Shown here: positions 18,807 to 28,392 of the stretch, piece by piece
How the letters are laid out: each line of letters begins with the position of its first letter
How positions within the stretch are numbered: position 1 is the stretch's first letter
NCBI GenBank assembly: GCA_022843805.1
Contig: JALHMY010000025.1
Location: 1-64,000 of the forward strand
Length of the DNA stretch: 64,000 nt
From: Fuerstiella sp.
GTDB lineage: Bacteria > Planctomycetota > Planctomycetia > Planctomycetales > Planctomycetaceae
Direction of reading: 5' to 3'
Translations under genes and position numbers: made by a program
The notes under the pieces: generated by a model
What the model was told of the DNA's origin: nothing
What the model saw: the letters and a program-made list of their open reading frames with translations, nothing else
The model's database searches: none

Positions 18807-19913
18807 ATGCCAAGTCACGTAAGAATCGGAATTGTGGGAGTTGGTGCAGTATCGGATTTCCATCATGTACCGGGAATTCGTATCGATTCCCGAGCGTCAC
18901 TGACTGCCATCTGTGATCCCAACGAAGGATTACTGAAGCAGCGGCAGACCGAGTGGGGAGGGATTGCCGCGTATGCAGATTACAGGCAGCTGGCCGAAGA
19001 TCCGAATGTGGATGCCGTTATTATTGCGACTCCCAATTTTACTCATCACCCCATAGCGCTGGAGTGTATCCGGCATGGGAAGCATGTGATGTGCGAGAAA
19101 CCCCTGGGGCTCAATTTCACCGAGTCTGCCGAAATGTACCGAGCCGCGCGGGATGCCAATGTTCGGCATATGACAGCGTTTACCTATCGGTTCGCACCAT
19201 CCATGCGGTATGTGCGTCATCTCGTCTCGTCCGGTGCTCTGGGAACACCTCGCCATTTTCGCAGTCAGCGGTTTCTTGACTGGCCGGAAACCAGCTGGGG
19301 CTGGCGGCAGATTAAATCGCTCGCAGGGGCGGGTGACCTGTTTGACATGACAATTCATCGAATCGACTTTTCTCAGGATCTGCTGGGACCGATTCGTTCG
19401 ATATGTGGCGCCGTGGCTCAGTTTGTTCCACGCGACAAAACAGCCGACGGAAAGCCGTGCCCCCCTTCTGAAGTTGACGACTGGTCTTCACTGATTGGGT
19501 TGTTTGCATCGGGAGCTGTTGGAGTCTGGGAAGGCAGCACTCTGATGAAGGGATACAACAACGGCGGAGTGGGCTATGAATGGGCTGAGGTCAACGGCAG
19601 CGAGGGATCTGCTGCATATCAGCTGACAGACCCCAATAATGTTTTGATTGCGAAAAATGGCAGGGACATGGAAAAAATGCCTGTGCCAAAAGAATTTCTT
19701 GTATTGCCCGGAAGTCCTCGTGACCCGTCGGAGGGTAAGCCCAGCACGGTATTCCGCTATGACCTCGTCTGGGAGTTTGTCTCCGCGATTGTGGAAGAGC
19801 GAGACGCGGTTCCAGGATTTCATGATGGAGCGAGTGCTCAGGCGGTTGCCGACGCAGTACTGCAGTCTTTTGAGGAGCGTCGCTGGATCGATGTCAGCAG
19901 TGATCCCGGCTAA
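18807..19913 (+). CDS. Gfo/Idh/MocA family oxidoreductase
   Basis: A 368-residue NAD(P)-dependent sugar oxidoreductase. The Rossmann motif IGIVGVGAVSDFHHVPGI starts at about residue 7, followed by VIIATPNFTHHPIALECI and the catalytic-Lys motif CEKPLGLN. The substrate domain contains FTYRFAPSMRY and an FDMTIHRIDF metal/substrate-like helix. No signal peptide is seen. It lies 95 bases upstream of an exported DUF1080 gene, a frequent planctomycete pairing in sugar metabolism. The frame extends upstream to 18693, but family-like sequence begins at ATG 18807. Confidence 0.85.
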   Translation: MPSHVRIGIVGVGAVSDFHHVPGIRIDSRASLTAICDPNEGLLKQRQTEWGGIAAYADYRQLAEDPNVDAVIIATPNFTHHPIALECIRHGKHVMCEKPLGLNFTESAEMYRAARDANVRHMTAFTYRFAPSMRYVRHLVSSGALGTPRHFRSQRFLDWPETSWGWRQIKSLAGAGDLFDMTIHRIDFSQDLLGPIRSICGAVAQFVPRDKTADGKPCPPSEVDDWSSLIGLFASGAVGVWEGSTLMKGYNNGGVGYEWAEVNGSEGSAAYQLTDPNNVLIAKNGRDMEKMPVPKEFLVLPGSPRDPSEGKPSTVFRYDLVWEFVSAIVEERDAVPGFHDGASAQAVADAVLQSFEERRWIDVSSDPG

Positions 19914-20008
19914 AAATCTGTCCGGGTAATTCTGAAAAACGTATCTGTTCCAGATCAGGCTCGGAAGTTCCTCAGTGTAACTTTTCAGGCGTCCAGCGGG
20001 AGACTTTG

Positions 20009-20695
20009 ATGAGTTTTCGTATCAGCATTCTGTCCGTTGTCTGTTCGATCCCGATCCTGTGTGCTCAATGCGAGGCACAAACCTATACGAATCTGCTGTC
20101 GGGCGCTTCACTGTCTCACTGGATGACTCCGGGCGGAGATGCGGTTAAGGAAGGCTGGCAGATCGAATCGGGCAACGTGCTGCATCTTTCAGGTCGCGGC
20201 GGCAACATCATTACACGGGAAGAATTCGGAGATTTCGATCTTTGGTTTGATTATCGAGTCGAAGAGAAGGGCAATAACGGGATCAAGTATCGTGTTTTGA
20301 AGTATGGCGATTCTTTGCTGGGACTGGAGTATCAGATCCAGGATGATGGTGGCTTCCCGGATATGCACGAGAAACACAAAACCGCCGCGCTGTATGACCT
20401 GTTTGAACCCTCATTGCCGATTTTTGAGCGTCAGTATAAGCCGCTTTCGGAATTCAGCACCGGTCGCATTGTGGTTCAGAACAATCGAATACGGCACTGG
20501 ATGAACGGACAGCTGATCATTGATGAGTGTTCGGATTCCGCAAGATTCAGTGACGCTGTTCAGAACAGCAAGTTTCGTGACCGTGAGGGATTTGGACGCA
20601 ATCACAAAGGCCGTCTGATGCTGACTGATCACAACAGTGATGTCTGGTTTCGCAATCTCTACATTCGCAGGCTGGATGGCTGCGATTCAATTTAG
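20009..20695 (+). CDS. exported DUF1080 (3-keto-disaccharide hydrolase-like) protein
   Basis: A 228-residue protein with a Sec signal peptide (about 1-22) and a single DUF1080 jelly-roll domain: LLSGASLSHWMTPGG, ITREEFGDFDLWFDYRV, GNNGIKYRV, then the C-terminal FGRNHKGRLMLTDHNSDVWF. Family members are reported to act on 3-keto-disaccharides or to bind sugars. It probably acts in the periplasm and may be functionally linked with the preceding oxidoreductase. ATG 20009 has CAGCGGGAG upstream at suitable spacing. Confidence 0.85.
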   Translation: MSFRISILSVVCSIPILCAQCEAQTYTNLLSGASLSHWMTPGGDAVKEGWQIESGNVLHLSGRGGNIITREEFGDFDLWFDYRVEEKGNNGIKYRVLKYGDSLLGLEYQIQDDGGFPDMHEKHKTAALYDLFEPSLPIFERQYKPLSEFSTGRIVVQNNRIRHWMNGQLIIDECSDSARFSDAVQNSKFRDREGFGRNHKGRLMLTDHNSDVWFRNLYIRRLDGCDSI

Positions 20696-21159
20696 AACCC
20701 CTAACAAAACCTCCGTGGCCGCGTTGTGTCGAGAGTGGTTGAGCTGCAAGGAAGAGCGACGAGGCGACAAATGTCATCGAGGAGTGATGACGCCGCAGAT
20801 CGACCGCTCTCGACACAACCCTCCGGGACGTTTGTGGTTTTGCTCAACGCTTATGACAGAGTGAGAGATCATTCTCTGAATATTGCCGACTGTCTCAGTG
20901 CCGTAAAAAAGCCGGTTTGAACTCCATATCGTTTGTTTGTCGTTAGTTGTACGGCTTTCGCGAAGCATTCAGTGCCACACTTTCGTGCCTTTTCCGCCTG
21001 AAGAACGATGGTCATTCGGCCAGTGATGCACTCACGGCGTCCAGATTTACAGCTGGTTTTCTCAGAATTCCTGTGAGATTCTGCAGACTGCCGGATATCG
21101 TATCATCTGTGGAGCGGGTCCGAAAACTCGAACCGGACATGTTCAGCGGAGGCGGCCGA
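20696..21159. repeat. intergenic region with a 24-bp inverted repeat
   Basis: A 464-base gap. An imperfect inverted repeat has its left arm at 20724-20747 (opening TTGTGTCGAGAGTGGT) and its right arm at 20795-20818 (closing CTCTCGACACAA), with about 21 of 24 pairs matched and a 47-base loop. It is too long and too loose a loop for a typical terminator and could be a small palindromic mobile-type repeat. The DUF1598 frame is open back to 20947 but looks non-coding before ATG 21160. Confidence 0.65.
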
Positions 21160-22575
21160 ATGTTGACACGGATGATGGTACTGGCGACATCGTTAATTCT
21201 TTTGTGGTCATGCGGTACCACTGGCCCTGTCATGGCGCAGGGCGGCAATCAGGGGGGGAATGGTGGAACGCCTCCTGGCGGTATTCTGATCGATCCTGAT
21301 GGTTCGATTCGGCGGAATGAGTCGGAGTCGCTTAGCTCTTCCCGATTAAAAAAGCTGCTTTCTGATGCAAAGAAGAAAACTGCTGGTGAAGTGGATCGGG
21401 TCAGTTCCCTTCGCTGTGTATCGTTGCAAATGCTGGAAAAGGAATGCAATCGCCTGCTGACTGCCGGGACAGCCCTGCCGGTTGAGATCGCCTGTCTGGC
21501 CGGACTGACTCGGATTGATTACGTCTGCTTTGTCGGGGACAGCGATAGCAGTTCCGGTGAGGAAGCAGACGTTATTCTGGCCGGACCTGCCGAACCTGTT
21601 GCGGTTTTGCCAGGCGGACGGGCTGTGGGGACGGAGTCCGGTCGGCCTGTGGTGCTGCTGGATGACTTTTTGGTTGCATTGCGCAACGTAAGGAACTTGC
21701 AGCCGGTCGGATGTTCATTTGATCCTGACCCGCAGCGACTGGCCGCATCTCAGCAGTACCTGAACCAGAATCAGCAGCAGAACAGCGTCCGGGCAGGCGT
21801 AAAAATGTTTGAACGGATGGCAGAGGTGCTTGGCAACTGGAAGATCTCTGTGTTTGGAGTTCCACAGACCAGTCGCATGGCTTTGGCGATGGTTGAAGCC
21901 GATTATATGCTGAAACAGCTTACGCTGGGTCGTGAGAATCCTGGTGTTCGAGGATTTCGAAGTCAGCTGATGCTGCTCAAGCCTGGTGAAGACATAATGC
22001 GTCGCTGGTGGTTTGTAATCAGCTATGATGCGATTGAAACAGATTCCGAACGTCGATGTTTCCACCTGTCCGGTTCTCGCATTCAGCTGAAAGGTCAGGA
22101 TGAAGTGACTGACGCCAGCGGCAATCGTCGGGATGCTGATACCAATCGAAAGAGCACAGAACTCTACGCATCCCAGTTCACCGAGAAGATTGACGAACTG
22201 GCAGCAAAGGTGATCGCATTTGCGGATCTTCAGAATCTGATCGATGTTCTGACCGTCAATGCGATCATCCGCCGGTCACGTGACGAAGGCGTCTGCCAGT
22301 GGAATCCGGGACTTTTTGCTGATGAGACCGCACTGCCTGCAGCGCAGTTTGCCGCTCCGGCTTTTGTTCCGTCACTGTCCAACGCGCGAACTGCTGGCCG
22401 TGGTTTTCTGGTGGGACTCGTTGCAGGCGGGGTTTCCGTGGATACTCGAACAGTTCTGGATCCGGCACATTTGGTGACGGCTGATCGGGAATTTCCCGTG
22501 CTGCGACCAGTAAGCGTCACACCAGCCCGCTGGTGGTGGGACGTGTCACAGGAAAAGCCTTTGGACAATCGGTAA
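21160..22575 (+). CDS. DUF1598 domain-containing exported protein
   Basis: A 471-residue protein with an N-terminal hydrophobic signal (LTRMMVLATSLILLWSCG; a Cys there could be a lipobox-like site), then a Gly-rich stretch. The body resembles the planctomycete-restricted DUF1598 family: YVCFVGDSDSSSGEEADVIL, AEPVAVLPGGRAVGTESGRP and VLLDDFLVALR around residues 120-175, and a second conserved part with KMFERMAEVLGNWKISVFG. Function is unknown. GGAGG about eight bases before ATG 21160 fixes the start. Downstream lies the 161-bp repeat array. Confidence 0.7.
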   Translation: MLTRMMVLATSLILLWSCGTTGPVMAQGGNQGGNGGTPPGGILIDPDGSIRRNESESLSSSRLKKLLSDAKKKTAGEVDRVSSLRCVSLQMLEKECNRLLTAGTALPVEIACLAGLTRIDYVCFVGDSDSSSGEEADVILAGPAEPVAVLPGGRAVGTESGRPVVLLDDFLVALRNVRNLQPVGCSFDPDPQRLAASQQYLNQNQQQNSVRAGVKMFERMAEVLGNWKISVFGVPQTSRMALAMVEADYMLKQLTLGRENPGVRGFRSQLMLLKPGEDIMRRWWFVISYDAIETDSERRCFHLSGSRIQLKGQDEVTDASGNRRDADTNRKSTELYASQFTEKIDELAAKVIAFADLQNLIDVLTVNAIIRRSRDEGVCQWNPGLFADETALPAAQFAAPAFVPSLSNARTAGRGFLVGLVAGGVSVDTRTVLDPAHLVTADREFPVLRPVSVTPARWWWDVSQEKPLDNR

Positions 22576-23196
22576 TCTCGAGTGTTCAGTCGTGGAATCG
22601 TATTGCACGCGAAGCCGCGACGGCACTTAAAGGCAGTCCCCGCTACCGCTCGCCAACACGCAAGGCGAGCGGAGCGGCGTCAGCCCTCCGAGGTTCGCGG
22701 ATCGTCGATTCGTCACTCGGTCCGAGGTGACTGCGCCGCCAGTGTCCTGTGCGAAACCGGAGGGCACGGTGCAGGAAGCAATCGTACTCGGTGGGCTGAC
22801 GCCACACCGCTCGCCAACACGCAAAGGCGAGCGGAGCGGCGTCAGCCCTCCGAGGTCCGCGCCTCGTCGATTTGTCACTCGGTCCGAGGTGACTGCGCAG
22901 CGAGTGTTCTGTGCGAAACCGGAGGGCACGGTGCAGGAAGCAATCGCACTCGGTGGGCTGACGCCACACCGCTCGCCAGCACGCAAGGCGAGCGGAGCGG
23001 CGTCAGCCCTCCGAGGTCCTCGCCTCGTCGATTTGTCACTCGCTCTGAGGTGACTGCGCCGCCAGTGTCCTGTGCGAAACCGGAGTGTCCTGTGCGAAAC
23101 CGGAGGGCACGGTGCAGGAAGCAATCGTACTCGGTGGGCTGACGCCACACCGCTCGCCAGCACGCAAAGGCGAGCGGAGCGGCGTCAGCCATCCAG
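22576..23196. repeat. about 161-bp palindromic tandem repeat array
   Basis: Three full units and a partial fourth begin with CGCTCGCCA at 22647, 22808, 22970 and 23151 (periods 161, 162 and 181). Each junction is a hairpin: CTGACGCC and CACCGCTCGCC pair with GGCGAGCGGAGCGGCGTCAG across a 9-10-base loop. The third unit is longer because of a 20-base tandem duplication at 23065-23104. The array fills the space between two genes with converging 3' ends and stops about seven bases from the cyclophilin stop codon. Long open frames on both strands inside it are repeat artefacts. Confidence 0.9.
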
Positions 23197-25389
23197 TCAG
23201 ACCTGATCCAGAATTTCGGCAATCGATGTATATCGCACGAAATCCGCGTCTTCCAGACTGTCAGTTCGCGCCTGAACGTTCGTTGAGGCCGTTGTCGGAC
23301 CACTGCCCTGGATCAGCAGCTGAGTGTCACTGGTAATGCTGGCGACGTTAAAGGTCTGACCGTTGATGGAGATGCGGCTGCGGGAATTGTTCGGGTTCGA
23401 GAGATTCGTGTGAAGTTCCTGAGTGAATCGGGTTCCAACACCGGTAACAAGGCTGCTGTTGGCTGTTGTTGAAACGGTGCCAGTCAGATTCTGATCCAAA
23501 GCCACAAACGGATTTCGAACAGGCGTATCGGTTAGTGCTGAAATTCCGGTGACATCCACAAGGCTGGTTCTGGAAACGGCAGCAATCTGGTCAACCACCG
23601 TCATGCCATTTCCGATCACGCGACCAAATACGGTATGCGGGACAGCATCCAGATTCGACGTGGTTCCACTGCCATTGTTATTCGCGGTATTGACGAACCA
23701 CTGGCTGGTCCCGCCATTGATATCAGATGGTTGCGCCATTGCGAGGGTGCCACGAATATTGGATGTGGCTGCATTGAACTCATTATTGACGGGGGCATCT
23801 GTTGCGACTGCCGTTATGCGTCCGCCTGCAACCGTGAATCCGCCGCCCTGAACAATGAATCCGGGAATCGAACGATGAATAATCGAGTTGGTGTATCGGG
23901 CTGAATATCCGAGGAAGTTGCTGACGGTATTTGGAGTCAGGTTATCAAACAATTCGACTTCGTAAGTCCCGACATTGCTGATCATTCGCACGACAGAGTG
24001 TCGAACGAAATCAACCCTGACGCTGGCCGAGCGAATTACGCCGGCAACCGGATCAAATGATTCAAGTCGAATTGTCTGAAGACCATTCAGCTGGTCGTTT
24101 GGATCAGTGTCCGACGTGTCGAGATCTCTTCGGGTGAGTCCCACGGTGACGGAGAATGCTCCGTTGGCATCTGCCGTGACGCTCCCATCGTCAAACTGGC
24201 CATCTCCATCACTGTCAACCGAAACGGTTGCATTGGCGGCGGCAGTTCCTTTGATAACAAAATCCTGATCTCGCGTAATCAGGACATTGCCGGTTGACGT
24301 GACAGTTTCGTTTTCGCTGGTGTCGATTGTCATGGCCTGAGAGGATGCGTTCAACAGGTCAGAGAATACTTTATCGGCGGCGTCAGCCAGCGCAAACACT
24401 CCTGTGGTCGCGTTGTCAACAAGGGCTGTCACGGTTGTCGGCGGGACGGTCGTCAGCTCGTGTCGGCGAAAAGACCGTCCGCCGGTAGTTACGCTTGTCG
24501 TTGAAACCTCAATGGCATCACCATTCAACCCCCGGTTTTCCTGCCCGTCCCCCCCATTAACTGAAAGTCGACCAGTGAAGGTATTGACCTGTCGAATGAG
24601 AACATTGTCAATATTCCGTCCTGTATTGATGTGAGTGGTGCTGCGAAAGGTGTTGCCTTCCAGCACAACCATGTCTTCATTCTGCCGGGTTCTGATTTTG
24701 ACATGTCCGTTCAGTGTCGAGTTTCTGACGGCCACGATGTCGTTATTCGCTTCCGTATGGATCGAGGTTTTGTCTGATACGGTCACATTATTCAAAACAA
24801 CGTTGTCATTACCTTTTCCGCTTTTGATCTTCAGTCTGCCGTTCACGGTGACGCCATCAAGACTGACGATATCATCGCCCGTTTTGGTCTTGATCCACAA
24901 CAGTCCGGCAACTGTTGTATTTGAGAGACTGATACTGTCGTTACCACGTCTGCCGTGAATCTGTACTCCACCCTGAAACGTTGCGCCGGTGGACCCGATC
25001 GAATCATTGCCAGCACCACCGTCCACAGTCGTCAGGCCTCCCACGGAGACATTTCGACTGAACATGACAGTGTCGTTTCCGTCCCCTGTTCCAATAGAAA
25101 CCGAGCCGGGAATGGCGGTTGAATTGCTGACGGCAATAAACGCGGTGGTGCTGCCATTGATCGTCGTATTGTTCAGGCCACGAACAATTACGTTGCCCCC
25201 GGCGGCAGTGACTTCAATCGTATTATCCAGGCCGTCTCCTGTCACTGACAGGTTACCGCCACTGAAACTGACGATTGCATTGCCAGCCAGAAGTGTGCGT
25301 TTTTCAAGAGACTGTGACTGGGCATCCACCGTTCGATCGGCCGTCCGTGCCTGTTTTACGCGTGATCGCCTTGTGGATGAGAACCACAT
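23197..25389 (-). CDS. exported beta-repeat protein with cyclophilin domain and LEPR-XLL-like N-terminus
   Basis: A 730-residue protein. Near residue 28 there is LEKRTLLAG, which resembles the LEPR-XLL motif of planctomycete surface proteins. Residues about 35-290 are Asn/Asp/Gly-rich parallel beta repeats (GGNDSI/GDDIVSL style) with V-N-G strands. About 370-460 is an Ig-like region with DSDGDGQFDDGSV, a calcium-type Asp loop. A cyclophilin peptidyl-prolyl isomerase domain follows at about 465-630 (GTYEVELFDNLTPNTVSNF, IHRSIPGFIVQGG, FVNTANN, VFGRVIGNGMTVVDQI). The last 100 residues have a GTRFTQEL and NGQTFNVASITSDTQL motif. It is probably outer-surface or secreted. The start is taken at Met 25389. 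Confidence 0.8.
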   Translation of the reverse strand: MWFSSTRRSRVKQARTADRTVDAQSQSLEKRTLLAGNAIVSFSGGNLSVTGDGLDNTIEVTAAGGNVIVRGLNNTTINGSTTAFIAVSNSTAIPGSVSIGTGDGNDTVMFSRNVSVGGLTTVDGGAGNDSIGSTGATFQGGVQIHGRRGNDSISLSNTTVAGLLWIKTKTGDDIVSLDGVTVNGRLKIKSGKGNDNVVLNNVTVSDKTSIHTEANNDIVAVRNSTLNGHVKIRTRQNEDMVVLEGNTFRSTTHINTGRNIDNVLIRQVNTFTGRLSVNGGDGQENRGLNGDAIEVSTTSVTTGGRSFRRHELTTVPPTTVTALVDNATTGVFALADAADKVFSDLLNASSQAMTIDTSENETVTSTGNVLITRDQDFVIKGTAAANATVSVDSDGDGQFDDGSVTADANGAFSVTVGLTRRDLDTSDTDPNDQLNGLQTIRLESFDPVAGVIRSASVRVDFVRHSVVRMISNVGTYEVELFDNLTPNTVSNFLGYSARYTNSIIHRSIPGFIVQGGGFTVAGGRITAVATDAPVNNEFNAATSNIRGTLAMAQPSDINGGTSQWFVNTANNNGSGTTSNLDAVPHTVFGRVIGNGMTVVDQIAAVSRTSLVDVTGISALTDTPVRNPFVALDQNLTGTVSTTANSSLVTGVGTRFTQELHTNLSNPNNSRSRISINGQTFNVASITSDTQLLIQGSGPTTASTNVQARTDSLEDADFVRYTSIAEILDQV

Positions 25390-25566
25390 TCGCCGCACTC
25401 CTTCGACCTGACCCTGCAACCCGCCCCTGAACACAACCGCCTGTCGTTACGATCGTCATAAAGGGAAATACCGGTCGAATCTAACAGCCTGCCCCAACTC
25501 AGAATTGACAAATTGTCAAAATGGGCAAGGCCGTGGTTGGGCTGTGAAGCGGTGTGGAACGGCCGA

Positions 25567-26565
25567 TCAACCCCTGAGCAGGCTTCTGTCGAGAACTTCG
25601 CGTGCCTTTGCGAAATAGTCTTTCCACTCGATCTCCGGGCGCCCATCTCGCAGGCAGTCTCTGACCTTTTGCAGCGTATTGAGTGCCATATGAGGACAGC
25701 GGTTACACGCGCAGGTTTCGCCGGAACTCGCCATGATTCCCGGCACCGGAACAAACGTATGCTGAGGAGCCGCCTTTTGCAGGGGATGGATCATTGCGGA
25801 CTCTGTGGCTACCAGAAATGTTGTGGGTTTTTCCACTGACATCACATATTGTCGCATTTTCTCCGTACCACCGATCATATCCGTGATCTCCAGAATGTTC
25901 TGTGGGCATTCCGGATGAGCAATAATCACGGCACTGGGATTCTGGCGTTTGGCGCGAATCAGGTCCTGAATGCTGAAAACCTCGTGAACCATACAGGATC
26001 CCGGCCAGAGGATCATTTTTCGACCGGTGACTTCGGACAGGTATCGGCCGAGATGCTGATCGGGGACGAACAGGATTTCTTTGTCGGCAGGCACCCGGTC
26101 AATGATTTCCCTTGCATTGCCACTGGTGACGATCCAGTCACACAGGCTTTTGACCGCTGCCGAAGTATTGATATACGCAACCGTCTGAAACTGACGGCCC
26201 GCTGATCGCAATTGCTCCTGAAAAGCGGCCAGCTGATCAGGCGGACAGCTTTCCGCCAGTGAACATCCGGCATGCAGGTCCGGAACCAGCACCTTTTTCT
26301 GCGGATTCATAATCTTGGCTGATTCGCCCATAAAGTGAACACCGGCGAACACAATGGTGGATGTGGTCACTTGAGTGGCATCACGAGCAAGTTTCAGACT
26401 GTCACCCGTGAAGTCAGCGATATCCTGAATGTCGCCATCCACGTAGAAGTGTGCCAGTATGGTGGCATCTTTCTCCTTCCGCAGCTGATCGATTTCGTCC
26501 ATCAGATCCAGAGGATCTTCATATTTTTCCGGGGTATCAGAGATCAGGGGAAGTGATGCAGACAT
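25567..26565 (-). CDS. nadA: quinolinate synthase NadA
   Basis: A 332-residue enzyme that condenses iminoaspartate and dihydroxyacetone phosphate to quinolinate in NAD synthesis. Recognised family motifs are [80 protein letters not shown] and a late [16 protein letters not shown]. These supply the [4Fe-4S] Cys ligands. The ATG at 26565 has AGGA upstream, whereas the longer frame to 26583 has no clear site. nadB and nadC are not in the window. Confidence 0.95.
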   Translation of the reverse strand: MSASLPLISDTPEKYEDPLDLMDEIDQLRKEKDATILAHFYVDGDIQDIADFTGDSLKLARDATQVTTSTIVFAGVHFMGESAKIMNPQKKVLVPDLHAGCSLAESCPPDQLAAFQEQLRSAGRQFQTVAYINTSAAVKSLCDWIVTSGNAREIIDRVPADKEILFVPDQHLGRYLSEVTGRKMILWPGSCMVHEVFSIQDLIRAKRQNPSAVIIAHPECPQNILEITDMIGGTEKMRQYVMSVEKPTTFLVATESAMIHPLQKAAPQHTFVPVPGIMASSGETCACNRCPHMALNTLQKVRDCLRDGRPEIEWKDYFAKAREVLDRSLLRG

Positions 26566-26852
26566 TTCAGTTTTCCTGGGCATGCGACAAGGTTATGAAA
26601 GGATCCAGAGCACCCCTGTGTCGATTTTCAATCATCGGGCCACAAAGTTTTGAATCGAAGTAAATACTGAGTATCGGCTGTCCAAACGCAGTCTTTTGCT
26701 ATGCGGACCAGCGTCATTCGAGATTCCTCAGAAATTCTGAATACCGACGCCGGATGGATTCACTAATATTATACACGGAGCACGTCCCGCGTCGGAGTGA
26801 GTTTTTCCAATGTCTGAAGTCTACACATTTTCTGTTCTGAACCGCGTTACAA

Positions 26853-28277
26853 ATGAAAGAAAACAGTCCGGAATCGTGCGCGGATTTTCTGACTCAGTTT
26901 GCTACTTCAGAACGGCCGTCCGAAAACGCGAATGCGGTCCCGCAGCCTGACCGGGACGAGGCGAACCTGCCTGCTCAGCAGAAGGTAATTGGGAATGCCG
27001 ATCACAACAGTGAGCCTGCGAATTTTAAAAGGAACTTTGCTGCGCTCGCCTTGCATCAGGTCATCTTTCGGGTTGCCTGGATCTTCAAAACGGAAAGCGT
27101 CATCATGCCCGCCTTCCTGGACAGCATCGCTGATTCCGGATTGATTCGAGGTATGCTCCCGCTGCTCAATCGGACGGGACAATCGCTGGCACCTCTGCTG
27201 GTTGCGGATCACATTGCCAGTTCACCGAAGAAGTCCGGATGGCTGTTTCGATCAACGCTGTGCATGAGTCTTCCGTTTTTGATTCTGGCTGGGACTTTGC
27301 ACGCGTATTCGGGAGAACTGCCGTCGTGGTACTGGGCCGTTTTTCTGGCTATTTACCTGACATTTTTTTGCTTCCATGGGATCAATGAAACGTGTTTCAG
27401 TACGGTCACAGGAAAACTGATTCCGGTACAAAGACGTGGTCGGCTGATTGGTGAGTCCGGAGCAATCGGTTCGCTGGTCGCTGTTGGGCTTGCATGGTGG
27501 CTCCTCGGTTCATGGCTGCAAAACGATGGCCCGGCAGCATTCGAAAAGATCTTTCTTTTCGTCGGTCTGGTGATGATGTCATCCAGTTTTGCCACGATGT
27601 TTCTGCGGGAAGACCCGGATACCGGGGACACACTGGTTCCCAGGCGGAAGCGTCGTCATTTTCATGAAGCCATTCACCGTATTCGGCAGGATAGTACTCT
27701 GCGAGGCCTTTGCCTGACGGCTTCGATGTTTGTGTTCTCCCAGTTACTGTTTCCGCATTACCAGCGACTCGGAATGCAGCTGAGCGGCGCGACCCCCGTG
27801 CTGCTGATGGTCTGGGTGATCGCTCAGCATCTGGGGGCCGCGACCTTCAGCACTGTCTCAGGACGGATGGCCGATCGGCTGGGAACTCGCGCTGCTCTGC
27901 GATTCCTGACGGGAGCTGCCTGCCTGGCCCCGCTGCTGGCACTCTCCCTCGCTGCATGGGCTCCGGTAAGTTATTACTGCCTCGCATTTTTCTGGATTGG
28001 GATTGTCCCGGTCACCTTTCGCATGCAGGTTAGTTACACTCTGGAAATCGTTCCTCGAAGTCAGCATCCGGCGTACATAAGCACGTTAACGCTGTGTATG
28101 GCTGTTCCTTTTCTGCTGTCGCCCCTGATTGGAGCGATGGTCCAGTGGCTTGGATTTACCTTTCCATTCGTGGTCGTCGCGCTCATTGTGGGGCTCGCCG
28201 CCAGACGGACGTGGACCATGCCGGAACCGCGGCATCCCGAGTTTCAGACAGGCTGGAAGCCCCATGGCAATGTGTGA
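26853..28277 (+). CDS. MFS family transporter
   Basis: A 474-residue membrane protein. After about 65 polar residues there are roughly ten to twelve hydrophobic helices. The cytoplasmic loop VQRRGRLIGESGAIGS (about 192-207) resembles the MFS G-x-x-x-D/R-R-x-G-R loop 2-3 region, and SGRMADRLGTRAALR repeats it in the second half. It is related to uncharacterised MFS proteins; the substrate is unknown. No partner gene is adjacent. It diverges from nadA with a 287-base gap. Confidence 0.8.
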   Translation: MKENSPESCADFLTQFATSERPSENANAVPQPDRDEANLPAQQKVIGNADHNSEPANFKRNFAALALHQVIFRVAWIFKTESVIMPAFLDSIADSGLIRGMLPLLNRTGQSLAPLLVADHIASSPKKSGWLFRSTLCMSLPFLILAGTLHAYSGELPSWYWAVFLAIYLTFFCFHGINETCFSTVTGKLIPVQRRGRLIGESGAIGSLVAVGLAWWLLGSWLQNDGPAAFEKIFLFVGLVMMSSSFATMFLREDPDTGDTLVPRRKRRHFHEAIHRIRQDSTLRGLCLTASMFVFSQLLFPHYQRLGMQLSGATPVLLMVWVIAQHLGAATFSTVSGRMADRLGTRAALRFLTGAACLAPLLALSLAAWAPVSYYCLAFFWIGIVPVTFRMQVSYTLEIVPRSQHPAYISTLTLCMAVPFLLSPLIGAMVQWLGFTFPFVVVALIVGLAARRTWTMPEPRHPEFQTGWKPHGNV

Positions 28278-28392
28278 TGACCTGTCATTCCTCTGGACTC
28301 TCACAAGTCCCATCCCATCCCATCCCATCCCGAAACGCTGACCGTGTGAACTTTTCCTGTCGGCCCGGCTCTGGTCAGCGCGAGCCCGCTGA
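28278..28392. repeat. CATCC pentanucleotide repeat
   Basis: Just after the MFS stop there are four perfect tandem copies of CATCC at 28311-28330. The tract lies in the convergent gap before the hydrolase gene. It could vary in length by slippage but has no known role here. Confidence 0.6.

Noticed and set aside
22582-23163. Open frames on both strands in the 161-bp array
   Set aside because: Repeat artefacts with Arg/Ser/Pro-rich translation and no ribosome binding sites.
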